From Nematopogon swammerdamellus (lineage: Eukaryota; Arthropoda; Insecta; Lepidoptera; Adelidae), in contig OX336339.1 in the NCBI GenBank assembly GCA_946902875.1, forward strand, positions 1,730,397 through 1,794,396: a DNA stretch of 64,000 bases, in the 5' to 3' direction. Below, in pieces: positions 11,575-23,460 of the stretch. Below the pieces are notes generated by a model. The model saw only the letters and a list, made by a program, of their open reading frames with translations. It made no database searches and was not told the origin of the DNA. Positions within the stretch are counted from its first letter, which is position 1. The number at the start of each line of letters is the position of its first letter. The translations under genes and the position numbers were made by a program.

Positions 11575-11657
11575 TTTTTTTTTTATGGAAACTAACGCGT
11601 TTGGATAAATCACCTACAACATCCGCGATGTCAGCCCATAACACCTTGGTGAACTAG
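11575..11657 (-). mobile_element. 5S-SINE tail fragment (minus)
   Basis: Poly-T then atggaaactaacgcgtttgg and the conserved ctacaacatccgcgatgtca mark the last ~80 bp of the SINE tail. Confidence 0.65.
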
Positions 11658-12240
11658 GGCTTCGCCAGTAAAGTTACGTTACTAAAGTTGTTTCTATTCA
11701 ATACGTCAGTAATATTTACTGTTCGAGTGAATTTGGCATTCACACAGTCAAATGTCAAGTACCTACTTTATTTCTTTGTAGACTCTACCGGAACGCATAT
11801 TTGCAAAGTCTACTACGGAAGGTCACGAAAGCATTTTTATATATTTTGTATTTTATTTGGGGACAGTATTTTTACCAGTTTCGTGTATAGTGGCCATTTA
11901 TGGTGAAGTGTGGTCATTTTAAAAATTCTCGCCGAACGCAGAGTATAGAAAAACAATGTGGAAAACACAAGCAAAACAACTTAACAACAACAACAACAGG
12001 GTGTACCACCACGTACATAAATAGTCGGTTTTTATTATTTGTTATTTTTACTTTAGAGTGGCACTCACAAGTAAAGCCATCTATCGGTGAAAGTTCATTC
12101 TTTTGTTTAAAATATTTGGATAATTCGGCAGATGGCGCTCTTCTTAAGCTTAAATTATATATGTATGGGACCTTCTTAATTTTTCCATTTTTTTTTTATT
12201 ATTATTTGTTGTATAAGTATGTGAAAATTTTAACGTCCCA

Positions 12241-12724
12241 GCTTTTTTTTTTTTTTTATGGAACCTGACACGCTTGGCTGCATCACCTACAACATCCGTG
12301 ATGTCAGCCCATAACACAGGGTGAACTAGGTGCCATGTCAGTGCTTCCCTTCATTTCATGTCGGCTACACTAAACTGGACGGAAAACACGAACTATTTAC
12401 ATAGCCGTTTCGACCGACGTTTCGTTCAGTGCGGTGGTACCAACCCGGCCGGGTTAAACCCTACCACCTAGTAAGGTAAGAAGGAAAGGGACCTACAGTT
12501 TAACGTGGAATCCGAACCACGGTCAGCCTCCAACGGTCGAGCGGTCACCCATCCAAACACTGACCGCGCTCAGCGTTGCTTAATAACAGTTGACTAACCA
12601 ACCGCGCCACTGAGCTACCGAGGCTGACGAATTTTCTTATCCCTTAGTCGACTTTTACGACATGCGACGGGGAGAGATGCAGTGGGGCTATTCTTTTTAA
12701 GTACCGACCCCACACGGTACAAAG
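12241..12724 (-). mobile_element. 5S-derived SINE, long form (minus strand)
   Basis: This is the inverted counterpart of the 17200 element. The poly-T at 12243-12257 is its A tail, the 5S-like box is at about 12545-12590 and the head ends at 12724 (accgaccccacacggtac). Confidence 0.85.
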
Positions 12725-13601
12725 CTGTTACTGTTCCAAAGATACAGCAGTTGGACAGACGGACAGATGGCTTGGCTGGCTTGGTCACGACTGGGCTGGG
12801 CTGGCTGCTGTTAAATGGCTGCTCATATTTTTGGCTGCCGCAGCCTGGCTGCCTAGTGCGCGGTAAGCCTTAGTAATAGGCTTCCGTACGGGGTACGGAA
12901 ACCTATAAATGACCGCACCCGATCATAAATCCCGAATCCTCACTATACGCGACACTGGGCAAAATGTCTCAAACAACTATCGCAAAAAAAAAAAATATAT
13001 ATATATATACAAGGCTTTCACGTAGTATACTTTGGAAACATGCTACCGGGCCTAAAACGGCTTCACAGTGTAATCGATCGCATGCAAATGATTTACGATT
13101 CCGATGGAGCTTTTAACGCCAGTTTTATGTTGCGAAAGAATATAATATTATTCTTACCTATCGGTGCGGTAACTACACTGAAGATTCAATACGGTAGATA
13201 GGTACCTAGTTAGTGTGCTTTGTTTATGGGTATCGATGATGTCGAAACCTGACAAGTGCGAAGCGACCGCAGTGTTATTTTTCGGAACATTAACCCAATT
13301 ACGGGCTTCTCTCAGCTCCGTGGCGGTGTTTGAGAGATAAAAAAATACTTTCAGAGCAGCCACCGACCCGTGAAGTTGGATGGAGTAGAAAAAACAGCCT
13401 TAGAACAAGAAGCAGAAATTCGTTTAACGTTAAATAAATAAAAAATATTGCACCACTTCATCGTCCATATATCAATTTTCATGTGTGCTTTGGTGTTCAT
13501 TCAAATCAAGGGTCCGAATATGAATCAAAATATGATTTAACACTTTTAAGTTCTAGTTGTTTTTTTAAGTCGGTGCAATGTTTTTGTAAAAAAAAAAAAC
13601 A

Positions 13602-13831
13602 GGCTACTAAATTAGCACAGACGAAAGTACAAAGAACAGGTGCAATGTTTTTTATTTAACTCTTTTTAGTTATATCACATAACAAGTTCTGCGTAGAATT
13701 GGGCGTTAAACGGACGACGTGTTTAAACCCTCGGTACGCGAGTTCGACTCGCACTTGGCCTGTTTTTTATTTTACCTTTTACCACTAGAACAAAAACCTT
13801 TGTACTTTCCATCTGTGCTAATTTAGTAGCC
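13602..13831. mobile_element. Small TIR element
   Basis: 33-bp arms: ggctactaaattagcacaga at the left, inverted at 13799-13831 (tctgtgctaatttagtagcc). The interior carries a gcgagttcgactcgcacttg scrap of another family. Confidence 0.72.
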
Positions 13832-14167
13832 CATATTCTTAGTAAAGATAATAATACTTGTGTAATAGCGTCGAGAATAGCAATTCTGAAATCAATGAAA
13901 TAGAAACGATTTAGAATCTCTCTCGGAAGTGCGAAATAAGTATGTTGCGGTTAATGAATGAACGCAGAATAAACACACGCACTGCTTCGTTTGTCTGCCG
14001 ACCTTGGCCTCGATGCTGACATAGACGGCGACCTACCGCCGCGCCGCCGTCGCAGTCATTCGCTGACGGAGCTTCTGTCTGACTGACGCAACGGTCATTG
14101 ACGCGATCGCAATGTCCCGACCTCAGCCGCTTTAGTGCTGATATTTTTTTAGGGCTCCGCATCCTTA

Positions 14168-14437
14168 TACGGAGGTTACACGCTAGGTTTTCCATCAGTT
14201 CAGTCCGTGACCTTGGTCACGACCAGATTGACGCCAGACTGACGCCAGACGTAAAATGCATTCGCACTATCAGTCTGCCATCAGTCTAGTATCAAAATAT
14301 TTTAAAATCCATCAGTCTGGTCCATCATTCCAAACCATCCATCCATCAAAGTAGATTAAACGGTCAGTCTGGCTGGACCATGGTTTAACCAGACTAATAG
14401 ACTGAACTGATGCCAAACCTAGAGTGTAACCTCCGTC
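14168..14437. mobile_element. TTA-flanked MITE (PIF/Harbinger-like), copy A
   Basis: 270 bp with inverted ends (t/g)acggaggttacacgctaggtttt(g)gc... The 3-bp TTA repeats are at 14165-14167 and 14438-14440. It is inserted in a dispersed 'agggctccgcatcc' repeat. TTA target duplications and terminal inverted repeats suggest the PIF/Harbinger class. Confidence 0.8.
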
Positions 14438-14440
14438 TTA

Positions 14441-14715
14441 GACGGAGGTTACACGCTAGGTTTGGCATCAGTTCAGTCCGTGACCTTGGTCAAGACCAGA
14501 TTGACGCCAGACTGACGCCAGACGTAAAATGCATTCGCACTATCAGTCTGCCATCAATCTGCCCTGGCTAGACTGACGAAAATTATCAAAATATTTTAAA
14601 ATCCATCAGTCTGGTCCATCAGTTCATCGGTCGATAGATTAAACGGTCAGTCTGGACCATGGTTTAACCAGACTGATGGACTGAACTGATGCCAACCTAG
14701 CGTGTAACCTCCGTC
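14441..14715. mobile_element. TTA-flanked MITE (PIF/Harbinger-like), copy B
   Basis: 275 bp, nearly identical to copy A and in the same orientation. It shares the middle TTA with copy A and is followed by another TTA at 14716-14718. Confidence 0.8.
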
Positions 14716-14836
14716 TTACGGGTCTCTACTCTCTATTGCTGAGCCTACCGCCGTCTGTGCGGACGGACGGACGGAAGGACGGACGGACGGACGTGCTACC
14801 TTTAAATGGTTGTATCTTTTGAAAACCATAATAGGT

Positions 14837-15223
14837 CAGCCTCGATAGCTCAGTGGTGCAGACAGTCGACTGTCGCTATTGATGGTTAAGCAAGGCTGGG
14901 CGCGGTCAGTACTTGGATGGGTGACCGGCCGCTCGACCGTTGGAGGCTGACCGTGGATCGGATTCCACGTAAAACTATAGGTCCCTTCCCTTCCCTTCTT
15001 ACCTTACTAGGTGGTAGGATTCAACCCGCCCTGGTTGGTACCGCCGCACAGAATGAAACGTCGGTCGAAACGGCTATGTAAATAGTTTGTGTTTTCCGTC
15101 CAGTTCAGTGTAGCCGGCACGATCGAAGGGAAGCACCGACATGGCACCTAGCTCACCCGGTGTTATGGGCTGACATCACGGATGTTGTAGGTGATGTAGT
15201 GTCAGTTTTCGGAATAAAAAAAA
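14837..15223 (+). mobile_element. 5S-rRNA-derived SINE with clear boundaries
   Basis: The element starts cagcctcgatagctcagtgg. At 14888-14925 it contains an internal-promoter-like region (ttaagcaaggctgg...ggtcagtacttggatgggtg) that matches eukaryotic 5S rRNA, including the GGATGGGTGACC box. A core (ttactaggtggtaggattc...ggttggtaccaccg) and a tail ending in an A run follow. It sits inside another repeat whose interrupted sequence (aataggt / aggtagcc) gives a short direct repeat, aggt, so both ends are well defined. This copy lacks the 'gtggggtcggtacttaaaaa' head seen in other copies. Confidence 0.85.
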
Positions 15224-15550
15224 AGGTAGCCGATTTCACAGAATATGCGTTACTGTGGCCGATATCCTAAAAAATAATACACCAAAAAGTAAAAAGTTAA
15301 ACAAAATAAAAACAAGAAATGCGTTTTTTTTTCAACGTCTTTTTGTTTGTTTTTGTTCTATCGTAACTATAATACACACAAACTTGGTGTGATAATAATG
15401 CAAACTCTAAAGTAAAACACCAAATAATAAACACCGGTCAATTACGTGGTCGCACGGAACCCTAACCCGGTTTTTAGCCTAAAGCCACTTAAAATGTCAC
15501 TTTCGATAAATACACAATACTTAAGCTGACGTTTTCCAAAGTTGATATAT

Positions 15551-15935
15551 AGCACAGAGAAATCTTTATGAAATGTAGAGAAGCTGCTAGTGATCAAGTT
15601 TTCATAGTTGATCAAGCACAGACAAATCTTAATGAAATGTAGAGAAGCTGCTACTGTTTCAAGTTTTCAAAGTTGATCAAGCACAGACAAATCTTAATGA
15701 AATGTAGAGAAGCTGCTACTTATCAAGTTTTCAAAGTTGTTCAAGCACAGATAAATCTTTATGAAATGTAGAGAAGCTGCTACTGTTTCAAGTTTTCAAA
15801 GTTGATCAAGCACAGACAAATCTTTTTGAAATGTAGAGAAGCTGCAACTGTTTCAAGTTTTCAAAGTTGATCAAGCACAGACAAATCTTTACGAAATGCA
15901 AAGAAGCTGTTATTGATCATGTTTTCGTATATTAT
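15551..15935. repeat. 65-bp tandem repeat (about six copies)
   Basis: Unit starts agcacagacaaatctttatg at 15551, 15615, 15680, 15744, 15809 and 15874. Non-coding. Confidence 0.85.
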
Positions 15936-16503
15936 TTAGAACTATTTCCCAAGTATTCAAGGTTTGTGATTAGGGGCCGAGACTACGGACTCGGGACGAC
16001 ACGAGCACCGACCGACCTTAGGACCTTGGATTCATGCAACGACGGCCGACGCCCAGTTCCATCAAGCAAGTGGTACTTAGATCCATTTCGCTGCTTATGG
16101 GAGCGGAGCAGGTCTAAGTGACTCAAGTAACGTTTACAAACAAAACACCTCCGAGAAATCGTCTCATATATACGTCAAATACAAAATGTTGCTGCGATTG
16201 CGTCGTTACATTATTAACCCCCGACGCAAAACGAGAGCTGTTATAAGTTTGTCGCCTCCATCTGTCTGTCTTTGTGTCTGTCTGTGGCATCGTAGCTACC
16301 AAACGGATGGACTGATTTGGATGCGGTTTTTTATTATTATTAGAAATCTGGTTTAACCATTATGGTTCTTAGATACGTTAGTAATCATGTAATTATGAAG
16401 TAAAAAAAATATTACGTCTCATTGATGGACCGATTTGGATGCGGTTTTCTTTTTAAAAGCTTGAAATAAAAGTTTAGTTAGAAATAAAAAAAGCTCCGAT
16501 CCT

Positions 16504-16650
16504 AAAAAAGTCAAAAATAATTTCCGTTTACTTACTTAAAGGAGTCGGGGGACCGCTAAGTAAATAAAATATAAAACTCAGAGCTGCACGCGTATTTACT
16601 TAGCGGTCTCCCGACTCCTATAAGTAAACGGAAATTATTTTTGACTTTTT
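16504..16650. repeat. Long hairpin (about 60-bp arms)
   Basis: aaaaagtcaaaaataatttc...gtcgggggaccgctaagtaa and its inverse ttacttagcggtctcccgac...gaaattatttttgacttttt are separated by ~28 bp. Related one-arm sequence lies at 21785-21880. Confidence 0.8.
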
Positions 16651-17199
16651 AACAGTCGGGGGTTTTTCGATTATGACTTGGAGTGAAGGATATACGAACT
16701 CTCAGGCTATATAATACCTATATAGTAAGGGCCCGACTGACGCGATGCGCGTTGCCCTCTGCTCCAAATTAATGAATGACCTAATTCATCCGGTGCTACA
16801 TATAACACTAAGTGCCTATACAATATCGTAATTGGTACCAGTACGTACTTGTATGTTGTGTTGTCTGGTGTCTTTTCTGACTGGTGTTTAATTTACTTTA
16901 ATTTTTACCCGACACAGCGAAGCCGATGGGAGGGGTTATGATATGAGTTTAGCGTATATGTATGTGTGTATGATTCGTGTCACGCCTGAGAGTGTCATAG
17001 GTCATAGGGTAAAAAAAAATTGAAAATTTCAAAACGCCTACCATATTATCAACATTTATTAAAACTCTATCAAGTCGGGGTATTGATCGTTGTCAAGAAA
17101 AATAAAAGTAATTAAATAAAAAAACAAAATAACAATTTTATTAAACTCGACTACGAAAATAAAAGGAAACAAGGAAATTAACAAGAAACGTATGTACCG

Positions 17200-17660
17200 T
17201 GTGGGGTCGGTACTTAAAAAGAATAGCCCCACTGCATCTCTCCCCGTCGCATGTCGTAAAAGTCGACTAAAGGATAAGAAAATTCGTCAGCCTCGGTAGC
17301 TCAGTGGCGCGGTTGGTTAGTCAACTGTTATTAAGCAACGCTGAGCGCGGTCAGTGATTGGATGGGTGACCGCTCGACCGTTGGAGGCTGACCGTGGTTC
17401 GGATTCCACGTTAAACTGTAGGTCCCTTCCCTTCTTACCTTACTAGGTGGTAGGGTTTATCCCGGCCGGGTTGGTACCACCGCACTGAACGAAACGTCGG
17501 TCGAAACGGCTATGTAAATAGTTCGTGTTTTCCGTCCAGTTTAGTGTAGCCGACATGAAATGAAGGGAAGCACTGACATGGCACCTAGTTCACCCTGTGT
17601 TATGGGCTGACATCACGGATGTTGTAGGTGATGTAGCCAACCGTGTCAGGTTCAATAAAA
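17200..17660 (+). mobile_element. 5S-derived SINE, long form with extra head
   Basis: It begins with the ~85-bp head (accgtgtggggtcggtactt...gtcgactaaaggataag). The 5S-like region ('ttaagcaacgctgagcgcgg', 'ttggatgggtgaccg'), the core, the tail and a terminal A run follow. The layout is the same as in the 12241 and 24287 copies. Confidence 0.85.
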
Positions 17661-17667
17661 AAAAAAA

Positions 17668-17821
17668 ATGTTAATAGTTAGTGTTTTCCATCCAGTTCGG
17701 TGTAGGTGTAGCACGCCCGAAGGGAAGCAATGACTTGGCACCTAGTTCACCAAGGTGTTATCGGCTGACATCACGGATGTAGTAGGTGATGTAGCCAACC
17801 ATATCAGTTTCCGTAAAAAAA
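17668..17821 (+). mobile_element. 5S-SINE tail fragment, tandem to the 17200 element
   Basis: A second, diverged tail (gtgttttccatccagttcgg to tatcagtttccgtaaaaaaa) follows immediately after the A run of the 17200 copy. Confidence 0.65.
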
Positions 17822-18357
17822 GTATTGATCATAATGAGAAGTAGAAAACGAGGTAGAAATTATTGTAGTTGGGTGTTTTAGGTGGGGTTCGAACAGACAG
17901 TAGGGAGCTCGACTACAGAATTTTCAACTTTACTTGTTTCCTTCGTTTTTCGAAGTCGGTTTTTATTTTTAAGTTAATGTTTTTTTTTTGTTTGAGCTCT
18001 CATAATGTTTGTCTTTTTTTTCGATTAACCTGCTATGGCTATACATACAGACATTGCATTTTATAATAATAATACACGTTCTCAAGGTGTACCTATTCTC
18101 TCGATTTTTCAATCGATAGTTGGTCGTTAGCGCGGCGCGTGATGTTGTCACAAACATTCTGGAGAGCGCCGCGTCAGAAATGACACGCATGATACTGTAA
18201 ATATATTATTGGTACCGCGTGCAAAGTTTATACGTGGGACTAAGATCGACCCACTGCAGCACAGCTCTCTCGAACACAGACGTCGGAAAATTTATACGAT
18301 TTTTGTTGAGACATTTTTAATTTAGGATACCTATACTTTTATTGAATTTAATAAAGT

Positions 18358-18680
18358 CCCGCGTGTGGCCGGTACTTAAAAGAAGTAGCCCCCACTCATC
18401 TTCCGTTCATGTCGCAAAAGCCGACTAAGGTATAAGGACAAGGTGCCTTGCTAAAGGGCGACAGACTAGCTACCTCTCAGCTTAGCACAGTCCTTCCACC
18501 GAGTTAGACAGCAGGTGGGTCTTCGTGCCTTACTTGCTGCTTAATATTTATTTTGTCCTAATACATTGCTAAACGTGGAGGTCGGTGTTGTGCTGTACTG
18601 TAATACAAGAGTACCTGCAGCACAACTCCCATTACTCTGCTTACCCCGATTGTCAGGATACAGCGTGTGGTATGTATGTG
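18358..18680 (+). mobile_element. Shared-head repeat, family 2 (diverged)
   Basis: Diverged head (gcgtgtggccggtacttaaa), body (gccttgctaaagggcgacag, ttccaccgagttagacagca) and the inverted gtgttgtgctg/cagcacaactcc stem. Confidence 0.65.
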
Positions 18681-19079
18681 AATAAAGTACCTACAGAACA
18701 GGTTGCTAATCCGTAATTTATTCTTTTATCGTAAAAATAAAGGAATGCCTCGATCGGATTCATATTATAATGAAAATTCAAGCTACCAAAAATTCCCATG
18801 CATTCGTTCCCAGCGAACCCTTAAATAAAAAAATGTCGTGATGCTCATAGATAGAGTAAGAAGGCTTTCAGGGTAAGACGAAGGCGGTGCCGGTGCGTGC
18901 CACGTGCGTGTTTTCCTTCAGCCCTAATGCCTCCAATCGGCCATCAAGCCTTCCGCAGGCTCGGCGGCGGCGGCGTCACGCGAGCTTTCTCGCTCCCTTT
19001 CTTGGGTTTAGGGTTGTCACCTTGTCACACACTTCGGGACGCACACTCTGACGAAACCGGATAATGTGTCCACCAACCC

Positions 19080-19290
19080 GAACCGCCCCACTGCATCTCT
19101 CTCTGTGCATGTCGCAAAAGGCGACTATGGGATAATGATGAGATGCCGTGCTAAAGGGCGATAGGCGAGCTACCTCTCACCTTGGCTCGGTCCTTCCACC
19201 GAGTCATGCAGCAAGTGCTTGCTTGCTGCTTGATAGTTCTTTTGTTCCAATACTTTGCTAAACGTGGTGATCGGTGTTGTATATTCGAAT
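19080..19290 (+). mobile_element. Shared-head repeat, family 2 (truncated)
   Basis: A partial head (accgccccactgcatctctc, tgcatgtcgcaaaaggcgac) and body up to gtggtgatcggtgttgta; the 3' third is missing. Confidence 0.62.
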
Positions 19291-19463
19291 TCAACTAATG
19301 TCAGGTATGTCATTTACAAATAAAATATGTATTTATGTCAATGTAAAAGGAATGTCAATTAACAGACAGACAGTTAAACTAGTATGGTAATTGACATCCA
19401 TCTTTCATTGGTGTGCTTCCGCTCTGTAATTCTAATTATAAAATCTAACTCATACAACTATAC

Positions 19464-19700
19464 GCCCGAGATTGCATGGCGGAGGACGAAACAGCCACCC
19501 ACGTGCTCCTGGAGTGCCCGGTGGTGGCAGAAGAACGACTGCAGTTTCTTGGGAACGTGGGAACTGCCCATGACTGTGGAAGCGACCGAGAAGAGTGCTC
19601 CACTTCATGAAAGAGCTCGGGTGGCTGGAGTATTACTACCCGAGCGCCAACGTACAACGGACCGTCTTGAGGTCTCAGTTCCCGACTACAGCATTTTCTA
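19464..19700 (+). mobile_element. LINE remnant with a Cys/His 'HVLLECP' motif
   Basis: One frame reads 'CMAEDETATHVLLECPVVAE' and 'ERLQFLGN', the Cys-(acidic)-x-E-T-x-x-H-x-x-x-E-C motif found near the C-terminus of R1/I/CR1-type retrotransposon ORF2. The frame is broken soon after, so this is a decayed fragment. Confidence 0.55.
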
Positions 19701-20014
19701 CTGACATTCCCTTGTTTCCTGAATTTTTTAGGAGTCGGGTTTTATACATATTTAATTTAATTTTTTTAATGACATTTTCGAGCTCTTGACTGTGATACCC
19801 CATTCGATGGGGTTTGAAGAAAAACTATTTTCAATGTTTGACAAGATGTTAGTCTAACGATATCTCATATGTTAAAACCATTAAGCCGTTTAGGCTACAG
19901 CGCGTGCCATAGAAATAGACATACATACAATACATACATCCATCCTTTTTGCTTCACGCAGTCGTCTAATAATATGACGAATCTGAGTGCAGTGTACTGT
20001 CTATGGATGATGAT

Positions 20015-20285
20015 TGATGAATAAAGAATTTATTATAGTTATTCTAGCTCTCAATCTGTATCTTAACACTATAAGCGGTGTCTATTGTGTAGCTAGTCAC
20101 AATGTATTGTAATCGAAGACGTCAAAAAAAAAAATAACCCTGCGAAGTTTCTTGCCGGCTCTTCTTTGTCGGTTTAATCGAACCGGATTGTGAAAACTAA
20201 GCAGGACAAATTCAAGTGTAGTGTACTTATATGATTGATGAATAAAGAATAAAAGAATAAAAAAAATCATAATAAAGAATAAAAA
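20015..20285 (+). mobile_element. CR1-like LINE 3' UTR (plus)
   Basis: attctagctctcaatctgta, aagtttcttgccggctcttc and ttgatgaataaagaataaaa. The end is the (gaataaa)n typical of this family. Confidence 0.65.
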
Positions 20286-20289
20286 ATAT

Positions 20290-21320
20290 CCCGATAAGTT
20301 TCAGAAGATTGCGACAGCCCTAAACCGAGCATATCTACATCACTCATCGCTGCAGAATGAATATGATGGGCGAATAATTGTGACAGGAAGCAATAGCTCA
20401 ATCTGACAAGTATAACGTTTGATCTAGTCCAAGCTCTGATGGTGGTCGCGAGGTGAAGTGAAAGGGGTAGGCAGTAGTAGGTAGTGATAGTCAAAGCTTG
20501 TAAAACTTAAACAAACCTGGCGCACTCTCGCGAAACATCCTTTGTAGTCGACACAAGAGGTTTCCGATTTCCGATACATGCCGTCGTCCTTGTGCGTGAC
20601 TGTAATGTTGTTGGAAGGGCTCCCCTCCCTCCCGGTGAATATCTATTATTTAAATTTTGTTTTTTTTTTTTTTTTATTTATTTATAAAATCCACAGTCTA
20701 TACTTATATACATACATTCCTAAACCAGTAAAAGATTATCGCATATTTACATTGAAATAATTTACAGAAATTGATTTACAAAAATTACCCCATTTTTTAC
20801 TTCGCGCAGTCCGGTAAAAATTGTCGTACCACAGTTCTGTAAAACAAAGACGTTAATACAATAAGTAGTTATTATTTAAAATTAAAAAAAAGAAGAAGAA
20901 TATTAAATAAATGATTTATCATAAATACAAAATCGATAAATTATTAAATATACATAATATTATTTTAAACTTAAATATCATTAATAATTTTCATTTAATT
21001 GAATAATATAAATAAAAGAAGTTAATATTACAATGAATGTTATTAGCTTATAGTTATGTGCTGATCAAGTTTGTAAGGTAACACAGGTGTTTTACTCTAC
21101 AATCCACCAAGTTTTTTACATCGCGGATATATTACCTTAACCTAGAAACTCAAGTCCGCAGGGCTGAAATTGGCTGTTGGTCAAAACCTAATCAGTATTT
21201 CACCCGCCACTGACCCGAGCGCACCAGCCTTGCGGCCATAGCACCTGCTCTGTGTCTCGACATCATCACGGAACAATCATTTGAAAGTCGCTGCACGCAG
21301 GGAGGCCCGCTGCACCAATT
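20290..21320. other. AT-rich sequence, nothing recognised
   Basis: There are several A/T runs and no coding signal. 20860-21050 is over 80 per cent AT by eye. Confidence 0.6.
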
Positions 21321-21732
21321 TTTTTTTTTTTTTTTATTTTATCCGGTATGGGTGTCTGAGTCGGAGGGGCCAAAGCGCATGCTCCGACCAGCCAATATCA
21401 CCTCCGAGAAGGTAGGTGCCATACAGGAGACTTCCCTGGATTGCTGGCTATACTGGACTAGAGGAGAACACAGCCGAGGCTGCTATGCGGCCATCTTACA
21501 TCCAGTACGGTGGTACCAACCCAGTCGGCTACAATTTGAGCCTACCACCTAGTAAGGGGCAAGGGAAGGGACCTACAGTTTTACACCGGTTCCGAACGGT
21601 GAAGCAGCAGGTGTAGGTATGCACGTAAATTTTTTCCTCAGAAAAAACTCATTGGTACACGCCGACCGGATTCGAACCTCGGACCTCTCGCATGAGAAGC
21701 CGATGCCCAAACCACTCGGCCACCCGCCGCTT
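21321..21732 (-). mobile_element. tRNA-derived SINE (minus)
   Basis: The inverted tRNA-like head is at 21672-21730 (gattcgaacctcggacctct, ccactcggccacccgcc). The body runs back to a poly-T at 21321-21336. It is the same family as the 34988 copy. Confidence 0.78.
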
Positions 21733-21954
21733 AATTTGGCCCCGATGACGCGCATTGACTGCGGTCCAGCTTTTTTTTATTAACCCCCGACGAAAAAAGA
21801 GGGGTGTTATAAGTTTAACGGTCCACCGACTCCTTTAAGGTATGTCAACGGAAATTATTTTTTACTTTTTAGTTAAATAGTTCATATTCTCAAACTGAAC
21901 TTTTTCAACTTTTCCTGGCTCCTGTAAGGTGGCGATTTTCAAAATAATATGTAT

Positions 21955-22090
21955 AAAATAATATGTAGCCAGCAATCCAGGAAAGTCTCCGGTATGGCAC
22001 CTACCTTCTCGGCGGTGATATTTGCTGGTCGGAGCATGTGCTTTGGCCCCTCCGACTCAGCCACCCATACCAGATAACATAAAAAAAATA
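21955..22090 (+). mobile_element. tRNA-SINE 3' fragment (plus)
   Basis: The sequence from gccagcaatccaggaaagtc to cccataccagataacataaa with an A run equals the inverted start of the 21321 element. Confidence 0.7.
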
Positions 22091-22389
22091 ATTAGGAAAC
22101 ATCGCGAACAGCTACTGCGTCGTTCGTCGAGTGAAAATACGTTGCAGGATGTCAATAATATAGCGAGCGACCAGTCAAATGCGAAGGTCACCGCCAGCAG
22201 AGCCTCGCTCGGTCACCACTGAACTGACAGCGTTACGTCACCTGACGTGACCGGTGTGGCGCCGCGCCGGCGCAGTCATCAACTTGTTTATTTAGCTTTT
22301 AGTTTATTATGTTTTGATGCAAGTCTGTCAGGTAATTAATACAGGTATGGTTTACTCAGGCAGTAGGAAAACCGGCCAAGTGCGAGTCG

Positions 22390-22813
22390 GACTCGCGCAC
22401 CTAGGGTTCCGTGGCAGAATCGTTGGCTTATTGAGCCTGTTTTATCGGTACTACTATGGCCGCTGCTCTAAAGAACTTGCTTCGCTTATCATCCCTCCTC
22501 ATCCTGTTCGCTTTCGCCAAACCCGCCACACTCTCGCGGACCACCCCTTTGTAGTCGACAAAAGAGTTCTTCGAACTGCACGATTCTCTAAATCGTTCTT
22601 ATGCCGCACTGCAGAGGTGTGGAGCGGGCTCCCAGGGAATATGTTTCCCCACTACTATAATCCACGGATCTTGAAATCGCGGGTTAATATAGCCTTTCCC
22701 CAGCAACATTAGTCCACCTCCAAGCCGGACTGGCACCTCCTCGGCGGTGAAATTGGCTGCGCCTGAGGCTTCGACCTCGGGCAGAGCCACCCAGTTGAGA
22801 AGCAATAAAAAAA
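22390..22813 (+). mobile_element. CR1-like LINE 3' end (plus strand)
   Basis: The frame ending at 22712 reads 'GLLSLFYRYYYGRCSKELAS', 'RFSKSFLCRTAEVWSGLPGN' and '..ILKSRVN', the C-terminal tail of a LINE reverse transcriptase related to the copies at 31665 and 63352. The 3' UTR (ctcctcggcggtgaaattgg) ends in an A run at 22805-22812. A dispersed TIR fragment (aaaccggccaagtgcgagtc) lies directly before it at 22369. Confidence 0.78.
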
Positions 22814-22879
22814 ACCGGCACTTTATTGTCAAAGCGTTAATCCATTAATAGTCAACGAATAATGCTTCGGTGGTGATTC

Positions 22880-23150
22880 GGTCAAGTTGGGAGAATGGAT
22901 GATAGGAGACCAACGAAAGACATTTATGGAACTAATGTGAGTGGAAAGGTCGGGAAGGGTCGCCCTAGACGCACGTACCTGGACCAGATCGGGTATGTGC
23001 TCAAAAAGCGTCAAGTGCGTAGAACCCGTAACCGACGAGCGTGCATGAAGAGCATTATGAGAGTGGAAGTGGCGGCAGAGGTGTGTCAGGATCGTGGCAC
23101 GTGGAGATCCGTTGTCTCTGCCTACCCCACCGGGAAACAGGCGTGCGTCA
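22880..23150 (+). pseudogene. Retroelement-like ORF fragment (basic, Cys-poor)
   Basis: The frame from 22895 reads 'MDDRRPTKDIYGTNVSGKVG', 'GRPRRTYLDQIGYVLKKRQV' and 'RNRRACMKSIM', then a few residues before low-complexity sequence. The 'KGRPRRTYLDQI' type motif is common at the 3' ends of insect endonuclease/reverse-transcriptase elements. It is about 85 residues, truncated at the 5' side, and ends beside the (gtat)n at 23155-23173. Confidence 0.5.
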
Positions 23151-23173
23151 CTATATATGTATGTATGTATGTA

Positions 23174-23460
23174 GGGGGCGTCCATAAATTACGTGAGACG
23201 TTTTTGGCGAATTTTCGACCCCCCCTCCCCCCATTTTGGTGAGATATGGTGAGATATGGCGAGACCCTACGGGCGAGACCTCCTCCTACAACATCCGTGA
23301 TTTCAGCCCATAACTGTATTACGAATGAATAAAAAAAAATTATGTGAGATTTGTCACAACAACACCCATCCCCCCCTCACCCACGTTAGATTTGGTGAGA
23401 TTCGGCCTAACCCCCCCCCCCCCCCCCCCCTAACGCCTCACGTAATTTATGGACGCCCCC
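23174..23460. mobile_element. TA-flanked MITE just upstream of CH1 exon 1
   Basis: Inverted ends gggggcgtccataaattacg; TA on both sides. It contains a 5S-SINE tail scrap (cctacaacatccgtgatttc, 23282-23318) and a run of more than 20 C at 23409-23430. Confidence 0.78.

Noticed and set aside
14870..14955. 5S rRNA gene
   Set aside because: Only the internal part matches 5S and it is embedded in a repeated element with core and A tail.
21640..21735. tRNA gene on the minus strand
   Set aside because: It is the head of a dispersed SINE whose second copy is at 34988; acceptor pairing is missing.
23409..23430. Poly-C run as a regulatory or quadruplex element
   Set aside because: It lies in the decayed middle of a MITE, and homopolymer length is unreliable in assemblies.
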